Shown here: positions 1 to 6,274 of the stretch, piece by piece
How the letters are laid out: every line of letters starts with the position of its first letter
How positions within the stretch are numbered: position 1 is the first letter of the stretch
Assembly: GCA_021155845.1 (NCBI GenBank)
Contig: JAJNBK010000081.1
Span: 1 to 6,806 of the forward strand
Source: Nitrososphaeraceae archaeon
GTDB taxonomy: Archaea > Thermoproteota > Nitrososphaeria > Nitrososphaerales > Nitrososphaeraceae
Length of the DNA: 6,806 bases
Direction of reading: 5' to 3'
Translations under genes and position numbers: made by a program
Notes under the pieces: generated by a model
The model's database searches: none
What the model saw: only the letters and a program-made list of their open reading frames with translations
What the model was told of the DNA's origin: nothing

Positions 1-686
1 GCAACCGCGTAAGTTTCTGCAATTCTTACCAGCATGTGCATAAATTTATTAAGCTTTTGTTGTCTTTCCGATAGAGTCCCTCGTCCAAGAAATTCAGCTC
101 GGTAGTGTGCTACTGCAGAATCAACGATTAGCAATTTTACATTATTGCTATCAATAATGGCACCTGTTTCTTCGAGAATCAATTCCTGATGTGCGCTATT
201 GTATGCTTTCGCAACAATTATGTTTTCTAGCGACTTGTAGGGATCCAAATTTCTTGCGTTTGCTATAGAAACTATTCGTTCAGGTCTAAACGTATTTTCG
301 CTGTCAATATAAATTGCCTTGCCCCTTAGTCCTCCTTGCGATTTACTTTGTTGAACTAGTATACATAGAGTGTGACATATTTGAGTTTTGCCCGTACCGT
401 ACTCACCGTAGACTTCTGTTACAGATCTGGTCTCGATTCCTCCAACAAAAAGTTCGTCTAAATTCTTTGATCCAGTTGAAATCTTTTCTTCCTGTTTCCT
501 TTTCTCATAAAGTTTGGTAGCTGTGACAAAGCTCTTGTCAATTATCCCCATTTCCTCCAATCTCATTCTCGCCTTGTTGCAAAGATAAATCGACTTTTCT
601 ATCTCCATTCCAGTAGCCTCAGCAATATCAATCTCATCGATACTATCAAGCTCAAAAGAGTCTGTCTGGTGGTCATCTTCTTGCAA
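1..686 (-). CDS. radA: RadA-type recombinase (RecA/Rad51 family), 3' end outside window
   Basis: This is the archaeal strand-exchange ATPase, which forms filaments on single-stranded DNA in homologous recombination. The 228 codons visible on the minus strand read in order: a short acidic N-terminus (residues 1-15), the remainder of a helix-hairpin-helix domain (about 16-50, with KARMRLEEMG), the linker KSFVTATKLYEKR (51-63), Walker A GEYGTGKT (94-101), the YIDSENTFRPERI segment (126-138), Walker B KLLIVDS (184-190) and the LGRGTLSERQQKLN motif (200-213). The C-terminal part lies beyond base 1. The frame is closed upstream by a TGA at 698-696, so the first possible start is TTG at 686-684; the next ATG falls inside the DNA-binding domain. 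Usual thaumarchaeal RadA begins with an EGIGP-type hairpin, which is absent here, and reads GGG where this one has VGG (81-83). It could therefore be a RadA paralogue. Family assignment is firm; start and orthology are less so. Confidence 0.93.
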   Translation of the reverse strand, partial: MQEDDHQTDSFELDSIDEIDIAEATGMEIEKSIYLCNKARMRLEEMGIIDKSFVTATKLYEKRKQEEKISTGSKNLDELFVGGIETRSVTEVYGEYGTGKTQICHTLCILVQQSKSQGGLRGKAIYIDSENTFRPERIVSIANARNLDPYKSLENIIVAKAYNSAHQELILEETGAIIDSNNVKLLIVDSAVAHYRAEFLGRGTLSERQQKLNKFMHMLVRIAETYAV

Positions 687-711
687 GGCTATAATTCAAA
701 CTAATGTGGCT

Positions 712-721
712 ACTAATTAGT
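712..721. promoter_or_regulatory. 10-base palindrome upstream of radA
   Basis: ACTAATTAGT is a perfect palindrome 26-35 bases upstream of the TTG start of radA. Its position would suit a TATA/BRE region of a leaderless transcript or a dimeric repressor site overlapping it. The match is short and AT-rich, so chance is a real alternative. Confidence 0.25.
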
Positions 722-738
722 TTTGAGGCGAGTCTCTG

Positions 739-746
739 TTTTAAAA
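739..746 (-). promoter_or_regulatory. candidate TATA box for radA
   Basis: TTTTAAAA lies 53-60 bases upstream of the radA start on the minus strand. With transcription starting about 25 bases downstream it would give a leader of roughly 30 bases. No clear Shine-Dalgarno sequence precedes the TTG, so a leaderless transcript from a nearer box is equally possible. The call rests on motif and position only. Confidence 0.22.
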
Positions 747-981
747 TGATAGAATAGAAGAATTCACATAGTTTTCTTTAATCCCTTATTGAAGATTCAT
801 TGTGATGGTTTATTCTAGTATAATCTCACAAAATATATTATAGTAATAGTAATTTTATTTCTAAAAGTATTAACAGATATATCATAATTAAAATTGTAAT
901 TGCATAAACTTTGACACTTTAAACCCTGACAACAATCTTAATTAGATAGCCTAACAAAGTAAAATGGAATGTGATAGAAAG

Positions 982-1004
982 TCATATTAGCATCATATTT
1001 AGCA
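982..1004. repeat. tandem 11/12-base direct repeat
   Basis: TCATATTAGCA (982-992) is followed immediately by TCATATTTAGCA (993-1004), which differs by one inserted T. The pair sits about 135-155 bases upstream of the first gene of the tetrapyrrole operon. Spacing of one helical turn between copies would suit a cooperative transcription factor, but that role is inference. It could be a chance duplication in AT-rich DNA. Confidence 0.45.
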
Positions 1005-1012
1005 TTCCAAGA

Positions 1013-1033
1013 CGATTGATTGAATTCCAATCG
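1013..1033. repeat. short inverted repeat (hairpin)
   Basis: CGATTG (1013-1018) and CAATCG (1028-1033) are perfect reverse complements with a 9-base loop. An alternative stem, GATTG/CAATC (1018-1022 with 1028-1032), has a 5-base loop. The heptamer ATTCCAA also occurs twice here, at 1004-1010 and 1024-1030. No T-run follows, so it does not look like a terminator; it is more likely a protein-binding site or chance. Confidence 0.3.
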
Positions 1034-1083
1034 AGCATTAATGGTACAAAGCAATAGAAGAGACTTTAAATGTTAATGTAACG

Positions 1084-1093
1084 ATTAAATAAA
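1084..1093 (+). promoter_or_regulatory. candidate TATA box for the tetrapyrrole operon
   Basis: ATTAAATAAA resembles an archaeal TATA element and lies 44-53 bases before the TTG start of the first operon gene. It would place transcription start near 1110-1115 and leave a leader of about 25 bases containing the GGTG ribosome-binding element. Another TATA-like string, CTTTAAAT, occurs at 1064-1071, so the exact box is uncertain. Confidence 0.35.
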
Positions 1094-1126
1094 GAATTCA
1101 CCTCAGTTTCCTTGTTAATAGCTATT

Positions 1127-1130
1127 GGTG
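1127..1130 (+). promoter_or_regulatory. ribosome-binding element deciding the TTG start
   Basis: GGTG matches the archaeal anti-Shine-Dalgarno CACC and sits six bases before the TTG at 1137. This supports TTG as the true start, along with the in-frame TAA immediately before it (1134-1136). A complementary CACC occurs upstream at 1099-1102 and could pair with it, but the stem is only four base pairs. Confidence 0.5.
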
Positions 1131-1136
1131 TATTAA

Positions 1137-1805
1137 TTGATTGTTGACCTGAATCTTGATGGTAAATATGTCATAGTGATAGGTGGTGGCACCGAAGGTG
1201 TAAGAAAGGTACGTGGACTTTTAGGCCAGAACTGTAAAATTATAGTTATTAGTAACCGTTTTAATCGATATTTGCTCAATCTAGATAAAGGTGGCAAGAT
1301 ACAAGTTGTTAAGGCCAAATTGAAAGATGCCAACATACTTGATGATTACAAAAATCCATTTCTGATTTTAGCTGCTACTAATGATAAATCTCTGAATCGC
1401 AAGCTTGTTGACAAAGGCCGTCAAATGGGTTCATTTGTATATGCTGCCGATGATCCTCTCTATAGTGACTTTTCCTATGCCTCCATCATTAATATTGAGG
1501 GAATAATGCAGGTTGCTATATCAACCTCTGGTAAGAGTCCTATAATGGCACGAAAAGTTAGAATAAAAGCTGAACGGATTTTAAGAAGAGTAATCAAAAG
1601 ATCAGATATCGAAAATACAAAATTGCAGGAGTTTGCACGTATTGCTGCAAAACCAAAGATTAAAACTGTTGATAAGAGAAAGGAATTCCTGTATTCACTT
1701 ATCCATGACGAACAAATTCAGAACCTTATTAAGGAGGACAGATTTGAAGATGCTAAAAGCACAACGCTAAAGCTATTGGAGAAATGGGAGAATAAGAATA
1801 AATAA
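1137..1805 (+). CDS. precorrin-2 dehydrogenase (siroheme synthase N-terminal / Met8-like)
   Basis: This cytosolic enzyme oxidises precorrin-2 to sirohydrochlorin with NAD+, the step that leads to siroheme and, in many archaea, to heme by the siroheme-dependent route. The 222 residues show a Rossmann nucleotide-binding motif VIVIGGGTEGVRKV (12-25), the second-strand motif VISNRFNRY (37-45), LAATND (78-83), an AADDP segment with the family's conserved aspartate (103-107), and ISTSGKSPIMARK (128-140), the characteristic CysG/Met8 dimer-domain signature. A basic helical C-terminus follows (about 140-222). There is no methyltransferase domain, unlike bacterial CysG; that activity is encoded separately at the end of the operon. 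The start is TTG because an in-frame TAA lies directly before it and a GGTG is well placed. The stop shares one base with the hemA start (TAATG), which suggests translational coupling. Met8-type proteins may also have ferrochelatase activity, which the sequence cannot decide. Confidence 0.9.
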   Translation: MIVDLNLDGKYVIVIGGGTEGVRKVRGLLGQNCKIIVISNRFNRYLLNLDKGGKIQVVKAKLKDANILDDYKNPFLILAATNDKSLNRKLVDKGRQMGSFVYAADDPLYSDFSYASIINIEGIMQVAISTSGKSPIMARKVRIKAERILRRVIKRSDIENTKLQEFARIAAKPKIKTVDKRKEFLYSLIHDEQIQNLIKEDRFEDAKSTTLKLLEKWENKNK

Positions 1806-3094
1806 TGACATTATCATCTAGCATGATACAATCGTTACAAGTAATCAATGCCAGGGTAACCTTCAGAAATGCTCCTATTCATCTTCTTGAAAAGTTTGCC
1901 TTCATTGACATCGATTATGCGTATAAAAAGATTCTAGAAAATTGTAACATTAGAGAATGTGTTATCGTTCAGACATGCAACAGGGTTGAGGTTTTCGCTG
2001 CTGGCACAGGTCCTTATGAAAAAAAATTGCTAGAAGTTTGGGGTTCGATAGTTGGCCTACCAGTTGATGAAATAAAAAACACCGCCGAAATTAGCAAAGA
2101 TAGAGATGTTGTTCTTCACTTGCTGAAACTGGCATCAGGACTGGACTCATTAGTGATAGGGGAAGATCAAATACTAGGTCAGGTAAAGCGAGCATTTGAC
2201 TTTGCTAATAAAAAACATTATGCCGGTTCTAATCTTTTGGTTATGTTTGATAGGGCAGTAAAAGTCGGTAGCAAGGTTAGGACTAGCACTTCTCTCAATA
2301 AAGGAAGTATTTCAATTGGATCAATCGCAGTTAATCTGGCAGAAGAATACTTCGAAAATCTAAAAAGTAAAGGTATTATACTTATAGGAACAGGAGAGGG
2401 TGCAAGTCTAGTAGCCAAGTCATTAAAACAACGAGATATTAATTTTCTAGTTACAAGCAGGACATTTCAAAGGGCTAAGTCATTTGCTGATACTGTAGGA
2501 GGTGAGCCTACTCCATTTGAGAAAGCACTCGAAATATTACATGAGATTGATTTAATTTTTGTTTCTACTACAGCGCCGTATTACTTAGTTACATATGATA
2601 GGATTGAAAAGGCCATGAGTAAACGGGAAAATGGAATGATGATTTTAGACCTTTCAAATCCAAGAACTGTAGAAGAAAGAGTTGCATCAGTAAGTAAAGT
2701 CAAATTGATAAATATGGATCAAATAGCAGAGATAGTAGAAAAGAATACACGTTCTCGCAAAAATGAAATTGGTTCAGCCGAGAGATTAATTGATATCGAA
2801 ATGAATTCTATGCATACTATGTATAAGAGAAAAAAGGCCGACCCTATTGTCGATTCTGTTTTCAAGAACGTAGATACTATAAGAGATCGCGAACTCAAAA
2901 AAGCATTTTCTATTTTAGGAAAAAAAATAGGACCCGAAGAATCCAAGATAATCGAAAAACTTTCATATGCTATTGTTGAAGGGATTCTTTCTTCTCCAAT
3001 GAACAACCTTAGAAAAGAGATGGAAAAGTATAATGAAAAAGAAGATGATTTTATGAAGCTCATCATAAAGCTGTTCAGCTATGAAAACAAATAA
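1805..3094 (+). CDS. hemA: glutamyl-tRNA reductase
   Basis: It reduces glutamyl-tRNA(Glu) with NADPH to glutamate-1-semialdehyde, the first committed step of C5-pathway tetrapyrrole synthesis. In the 429 residues the catalytic domain carries QTCNRVEVF with the nucleophilic cysteine at 58, followed by the signature ASGLDSLVIGEDQILGQVK (110-128). The NADPH domain starts at ILIGTGEGASLVAKSL (192-207), where the usual GAGEMG is written GTGEGA, and continues through LVTSRT (215-220) and LDLSNPR (281-287). The C-terminal dimerisation helices end with the typical KLSYAIVEGILSSPMNNLRK (385-404). Length fits the family. ATG at 1805 overlaps the previous stop; an in-frame ATG six codons on (1823) is an alternative start, since a purine-rich GGGAG at 1786-1790 is rather far. 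The 3' end overlaps hemB by 14 bases. All key residues visible are intact. Confidence 0.96.
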   Translation: MTLSSSMIQSLQVINARVTFRNAPIHLLEKFAFIDIDYAYKKILENCNIRECVIVQTCNRVEVFAAGTGPYEKKLLEVWGSIVGLPVDEIKNTAEISKDRDVVLHLLKLASGLDSLVIGEDQILGQVKRAFDFANKKHYAGSNLLVMFDRAVKVGSKVRTSTSLNKGSISIGSIAVNLAEEYFENLKSKGIILIGTGEGASLVAKSLKQRDINFLVTSRTFQRAKSFADTVGGEPTPFEKALEILHEIDLIFVSTTAPYYLVTYDRIEKAMSKRENGMMILDLSNPRTVEERVASVSKVKLINMDQIAEIVEKNTRSRKNEIGSAERLIDIEMNSMHTMYKRKKADPIVDSVFKNVDTIRDRELKKAFSILGKKIGPEESKIIEKLSYAIVEGILSSPMNNLRKEMEKYNEKEDDFMKLIIKLFSYENK

Positions 3095-4085
3095 TAATAG
3101 TGGAAATATTGGATTTCCAACTGTTAGATTGCGTCGTTTAAGACGGAGTCCTGCAATTCGTGATATTTTGCAGGAAACTCGCCTTTCGGTCAAGGATCTA
3201 ATTTGTCCAGTATTTATTAAAGAAGGAATTGAAAAAACTCAAGTTATCGAATCGATGCCTGATATACGAAGAATACCTATTTCCAAGGTAATCAAGAATA
3301 TAGAGTCAATTGCTGACCTCGGGATCAGAGCAATTCTTCTTTTTGGCATTCCATCTTACAAAGATGACAATGCAACTTCTGCCTTTGATGATAAAGGAAT
3401 TGTACAACAATCTACTGATATTATTCACAAACACTTTGGAGACAGTATTGCCATTATTACAGATGTATGTTTATGTCAGTACTCCTCCCACGGTCACTGT
3501 GGCATAATAAAGAATCAAAAAGTAGATAATGATAGTAGTATAGCCACTTTAAGAAAAGTTGCTGTTAGTCATGCAGGTGCTGGAGCAGATTTTGTTGCTC
3601 CATCGGCTATGATGGATGGTCAAGTAAAGGCTATTCGTGAAGGTCTGGATGATGCAGGTTTTTCTGATACTGGAATTATTGGATATTCTGCAAAACAAGC
3701 ATCGCCACTTTATGCTCCCTTTAGAGATGTAGCCCATTCAACGCCAGAATTTGGCGACAGAAGAAGTTATCAAATGCCAACTAGCAATGCTAGGGAAGCG
3801 CTTCGAGAAATAGAATTTGATATTAACGAAGGTGTGGACATTATAATGATAAAACCTGCCATTCCATATCTGGATCTTATTTATCAAGCTAAGACTACGA
3901 CTACTCTGCCTGTCTGCGCTTATAGTGTCTCTGGAGAATATGCTTTGATCAAAGCAGCAGCAGAGGAAGGATGGATTGATGAAGATGCTGTAATGACTGA
4001 GTTTTTAACATCTATAAAGAGAGCAGGCGCTAATATAATAATTACTTATTACGCAAAGCAAATGGCCAAATTACTAAATGATTGA
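3081..4085 (+). CDS. hemB: porphobilinogen synthase (5-aminolevulinate dehydratase)
   Basis: It condenses two molecules of 5-aminolevulinate into porphobilinogen. The 334-residue protein has the N-terminal arm PTVRLRRLRRSPAIRD (13-28), used by the family in octamer assembly, and a zinc-type active site DVCLCQYSSHGHCG with cysteines 130, 132 and 140. The two active-site lysines are present: K205 in GYSAK and the Schiff-base K258 in MIKPAIPYLD. The motif DRRSYQMP (226-233) reads P where many family members have D (YQMD). Substrate-binding elements PVCAYSVSGEYAL (277-289) follow. The start is the only ATG before the conserved arm and overlaps the end of hemA by 14 bases, so coupled translation is likely. 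No strong Shine-Dalgarno is visible. The cysteine cluster argues for a zinc-dependent rather than magnesium-only enzyme, by comparison with the family. Confidence 0.96.
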   Translation: MKTNNNSGNIGFPTVRLRRLRRSPAIRDILQETRLSVKDLICPVFIKEGIEKTQVIESMPDIRRIPISKVIKNIESIADLGIRAILLFGIPSYKDDNATSAFDDKGIVQQSTDIIHKHFGDSIAIITDVCLCQYSSHGHCGIIKNQKVDNDSSIATLRKVAVSHAGAGADFVAPSAMMDGQVKAIREGLDDAGFSDTGIIGYSAKQASPLYAPFRDVAHSTPEFGDRRSYQMPTSNAREALREIEFDINEGVDIIMIKPAIPYLDLIYQAKTTTTLPVCAYSVSGEYALIKAAAEEGWIDEDAVMTEFLTSIKRAGANIIITYYAKQMAKLLND

Positions 4086-4102
4086 TTTTATGTCACACGA
4101 TA

Positions 4103-4112
4103 CAATTATAAC
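4103..4112 (+). promoter_or_regulatory. possible internal TATA box before hemL
   Basis: CAATTATAAC is TATA-like and lies 29-38 bases before the hemL ATG, the spacing expected for a leaderless or nearly leaderless transcript. The 55-base hemB-hemL gap is the only real gap in the operon and has no clear Shine-Dalgarno, which fits an internal promoter. The evidence is weak because the gap is AT-rich. Confidence 0.25.
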
Positions 4113-4140
4113 GTTTTGTAGGCAAGAACTCTACTATTAG

Positions 4141-4977
4141 ATGCTTAGCAGATCAGAATCTTTGTTCAATAGAGCAAGGAATGTAATGCCATATGGAGTT
4201 AACAGTCCTGTACGTTTTTATGAACCGTATCCATTTTTTGCAGTTTCTGCCAATGGTAGTAAGATTGTCACAGCTGATCATGAAATATTTATTGATTATT
4301 GTATGGGATATGGTGCAATCTTACTTGGTCATGCTCATCCTACGGTAACCGAAACCGTAAAGAATCAACTCGACATTGGAAACCTCTATGGTGTCCCGAC
4401 TGAAAAAGAAGTAAAGCTGGCCGAACTGATAAAAGAAGTTGTTCCTTGTGCCGAGATGACAAGGCTTGTAAATACAGGCGCAGAGGCAACTATGAATGCT
4501 ATTAGATTAGCACGTGCATTTACAAAGAAGAAAAAAATCTTAAAATTTGATGGTTGCTATCATGGTTCTTATGACTATGTCTTGGTAAATGCTGGCTCGG
4601 GTGCTGGAGGTTTATCGCTCTCTGACGGCAGCCTAGAAGAGGCCACATCGCAGACTCTGGTAATTCCTTATAACGATTCCGAAGAATTAGATCGAGTAAT
4701 AACTAAGAACGATGATATTGCCTGTGTCATAATAGAACCAATATTTGCAAACATGGGCCTAATATTACCAGAAAAACAATATCTCAATGACGTCAGAAAG
4801 ATAACACATCAAAATGACATTATTCTAATATTTGACGAAGTTATAACTGGATTTAGACTTGCTCTAGGCGGTGCTAGCGAATTCTTTGGAATTAAACCTG
4901 ATTTGGCAATCAAGCAAGTACATATGCTGGCAATCCGGTTTCTGTTTCAGCTAGTATATCTACCATTGAAAGTCTGA
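4141..4977 (+). CDS. hemL: HemL N-terminal fragment as translated
   Basis: This is the polypeptide that would actually be made from the hemL ATG: 278 residues, of which 257 are genuine HemL and the last 21 (from KQVHMLAIRF) are out-of-frame sequence ending at TGA 4975-4977. It contains the N-terminal domain and most of the PLP domain but no catalytic lysine. The ATG is preceded directly by an in-frame TAG, so no longer form exists. It would probably be inactive and unstable, which is inference. Confidence 0.6.
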   Translation: MLSRSESLFNRARNVMPYGVNSPVRFYEPYPFFAVSANGSKIVTADHEIFIDYCMGYGAILLGHAHPTVTETVKNQLDIGNLYGVPTEKEVKLAELIKEVVPCAEMTRLVNTGAEATMNAIRLARAFTKKKKILKFDGCYHGSYDYVLVNAGSGAGGLSLSDGSLEEATSQTLVIPYNDSEELDRVITKNDDIACVIIEPIFANMGLILPEKQYLNDVRKITHQNDIILIFDEVITGFRLALGGASEFFGIKPDLAIKQVHMLAIRFLFQLVYLPLKV

Positions 4978-5327
4978 TTATTGCAAAGAATGAAATATAT
5001 CCAAGTATCGCCAAAACTTGTGATTCTTTAATTAATGGAATTAAAGATGAGCTAGAAGATGCCAAACTGAACTTTACGCTAAATACGATCGGATCAATGT
5101 TTCAATTGTTCTTTACAGGTGAAAAAGTAAATGATTCCAAAAGCGCAAAGAAATCTAATACTAAAAACTTCAGGCTCCTATTTGATGAATTGCTGAAGAA
5201 AGGTATTTTCATTCCCCCTTCTCAATTTGAGACCTGTTTTATTTCCTCTTCCCATAGCGAAGACGATGTATACAAGACTATAGAATTCTACGGCGATGCA
5301 TTACGCAAAATAAAAGAAAGCTCATGA
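4911..5327 (+). CDS. hemL: HemL C-terminal fragment (out of frame with the start)
   Basis: These 138 codons continue the HemL family sequence: AGNPVSVSASISTIES, then TIGSMFQLFFTGEK, which matches the conserved GSMFxLFFT motif, and the C-terminal segment LLKKGIFIPPSQFETCFISSSH. It has no start of its own before the internal ATG at 5097, which encodes the methionine of GSMF and is not a credible gene start. It is a remnant of hemL and not an independent gene. Its stop overlaps the hemC start as ATGA. Confidence 0.7.
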   Translation, partial: QASTYAGNPVSVSASISTIESLIIAKNEIYPSIAKTCDSLINGIKDELEDAKLNFTLNTIGSMFQLFFTGEKVNDSKSAKKSNTKNFRLLFDELLKKGIFIPPSQFETCFISSSHSEDDVYKTIEFYGDALRKIKESS

Positions 5328-6274
5328 CCATCAGTTTAAAGGTAGGTACAAGAGGGAGCAAACTTGCTGTAGTTCAGACTCAAATAGCAGTAGCCGCATT
5401 ACGAAAATCTAATCCTTCTATTGAATGTGAAATTATTACAATTACTACCAAAGGTGATGTAGACAAGAGACCCATATTTACAATTGATGAAAAGGGAATT
5501 TTTGAAAAAGAGTTAAATGACGCGGTAATGAAAGGGAGTATTGATTTTGCTGTTCATAGTTTGAAAGATCTTCCGTCTGATCTTAACGATGAGCTAATCC
5601 TTGCATCGATACCAAAACGAGCAAGACCTAATGATGTGTTAGTTAATGAAAAAAAACTGAAATTGAGTGATCTTCCTAAAGGTTCGATTGTGGGAACTAG
5701 TAGTTTAAGGCGAGCCATTCAGATAATGAGAAGACGTCCAGATTTAAACGTCAAGCCAATTCGTGGAAATGTCGAGACTAGAGTCAAGAAATCGATCAGT
5801 GGAGAATATGACGCTGTAGTCCTTGCAGAAGCGGGTTTAATTAGACTTGGAATGAAAGATGTCATTGTAGAAAGGTTTAATATTAGAAGTTTTATGCCAT
5901 CACCTGGCCAAGGCGCAATAGCAATTATCTGTAGAAAGAATAATCATTCATTAATTAGACTCCTGAAGCGCATTGAGGATAAACAATCTAGAGCTGAGGT
6001 TGATGCGGAACGTGGGATGTTAAGTAAAATAGAGGGAGGATGCAGATTTCCTGTTGGTGCCATTGCACTTACCAACTCTGACCGCAAGAAAATAACACTG
6101 TATGCATCTGTGTTTTCAGCGGATGGGATTAGATCTATCAGTCTAAAAAAGAGCGGAAGTATAAAAAATCCCCTTAAACTTGGAACGATGGTTGCTGAGA
6201 TGCTTATAAAAGAAGATGTTATAAAACTCTCAGAAGACTGGCGCGATGCAGTGGAAAGGTGGAATAAAAAATGA
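5324..6274 (+). CDS. hemC: hydroxymethylbilane synthase (porphobilinogen deaminase)
   Basis: It polymerises four porphobilinogens into linear hydroxymethylbilane. The 316 residues show VGTRGSKLAVVQT (7-19), DEKGIFEKEL (55-64), the catalytic aspartate D82 in AVHSLKDLP (76-84), GTSSLRR (124-130), IRGNVETR (146-153), AEAGLIRLG (168-176) and PSPGQGA (192-198). The dipyrromethane cofactor cysteine is C240 in GGCRFPVGA (238-246). Length and motif order are normal and no residue known to be essential is missing. The ATG at 5324 overlaps the normal hemL stop (ATGA), and its stop overlaps the next gene in the same way, so coupled translation is expected. With hemL now terminating at 4977, that coupling from upstream is lost, and only a weak purine stretch (GAAAG) precedes the start. 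Confidence 0.97.
   Translation: MTISLKVGTRGSKLAVVQTQIAVAALRKSNPSIECEIITITTKGDVDKRPIFTIDEKGIFEKELNDAVMKGSIDFAVHSLKDLPSDLNDELILASIPKRARPNDVLVNEKKLKLSDLPKGSIVGTSSLRRAIQIMRRRPDLNVKPIRGNVETRVKKSISGEYDAVVLAEAGLIRLGMKDVIVERFNIRSFMPSPGQGAIAIICRKNNHSLIRLLKRIEDKQSRAEVDAERGMLSKIEGGCRFPVGAIALTNSDRKKITLYASVFSADGIRSISLKKSGSIKNPLKLGTMVAEMLIKEDVIKLSEDWRDAVERWNKK
6258..6262 (+). promoter_or_regulatory. Shine-Dalgarno deciding the methyltransferase start
   Basis: GGTGG lies inside the end of hemC, eight bases before ATG 6271. It favours this ATG over the in-frame ATG at 6280, and gives an ATGA overlap with the hemC stop. Confidence 0.6.

Larger units (their letters stand above)
687..1136. other. AT-rich divergent intergenic region between radA and the tetrapyrrole operon
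   Basis: This gap of about 450 bases separates two genes transcribed away from each other, so it should carry promoters for both. It is clearly more AT-rich than the flanking genes. I find no open frame with a recognisable protein, no tRNA-like cloverleaf and no CRISPR-like spacing. It does hold TATA-like boxes near both ends, a 10-base palindrome, a tandem 11/12-base repeat and a small hairpin, each listed separately. The size is large for a compact archaeal genome, so an unannotated small RNA or regulatory sites are possible, but nothing in the sequence proves either. Confidence 0.7.
4141..5327 (+). pseudogene. hemL: glutamate-1-semialdehyde 2,1-aminomutase, broken by internal deletion and frameshift
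   Basis: The intact enzyme is PLP-dependent and isomerises glutamate-1-semialdehyde to 5-aminolevulinate, directly after HemA. Here frame 1 encodes 257 residues up to FFGIKPDLAI, and the family sequence resumes in another frame at QASTYAGNPVSVSAS (first codon CAA at 4911). The two parts add up to 395 residues, against about 425-435 for the family. The missing 35-40 residues are the stretch with the LGK Schiff-base lysine, the following glycine-rich loop and the strand before VYQAGT/S. The frame change implies a deleted length of 3n+1 bases, around 105-120. The N-terminal half keeps GHAHP (63-67), NTGAEATM (111-118), GCYHG (138-142) and the PLP aspartate in IFDEVITGFR (230-239). The remainder keeps the GSMFQLFFT motif and reaches its normal stop in an ATGA overlap with hemC. 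As written, no active aminomutase can be made. An assembly error is a serious alternative. Confidence 0.88.

Noticed and set aside
314..520. Plus-strand open frame of 68 codons within radA
   Set aside because: It is antisense to the Walker A region of RadA and has no recognisable protein features.
1099..1130. Riboswitch or attenuator pairing CACC with the GGTG ribosome-binding element
   Set aside because: Only four base pairs can form around a long AT-rich loop, too weak to claim a regulatory structure.
2719..3193. Minus-strand open frames opposite the end of hemA and the start of hemB
   Set aside because: They lie opposite well-conserved coding sequence, are low-complexity serine/isoleucine-rich and match no family I recognise.
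4086..4140. Terminator in the hemB-hemL gap
   Set aside because: No GC-rich stem or clear T-run is present; the genes share strand and pathway.
4880..4980. Programmed ribosomal frameshift in hemL
   Set aside because: A frameshift could join the frames but could not supply the missing 35-40 residues with the PLP lysine; no clear slippery run is present at the junction.
4880..4980. Intein, intron or insertion sequence disrupting hemL
   Set aside because: The gene is shorter than the family, with no inserted sequence, inverted repeats or target duplication.
5097..5327. Open frame of 76 codons starting at ATG 5097
   Set aside because: Its ATG is the methionine of the conserved HemL GSMFxLFFT motif, and the same frame carries HemL sequence back to 4911, so it is a remnant and not a separate gene.
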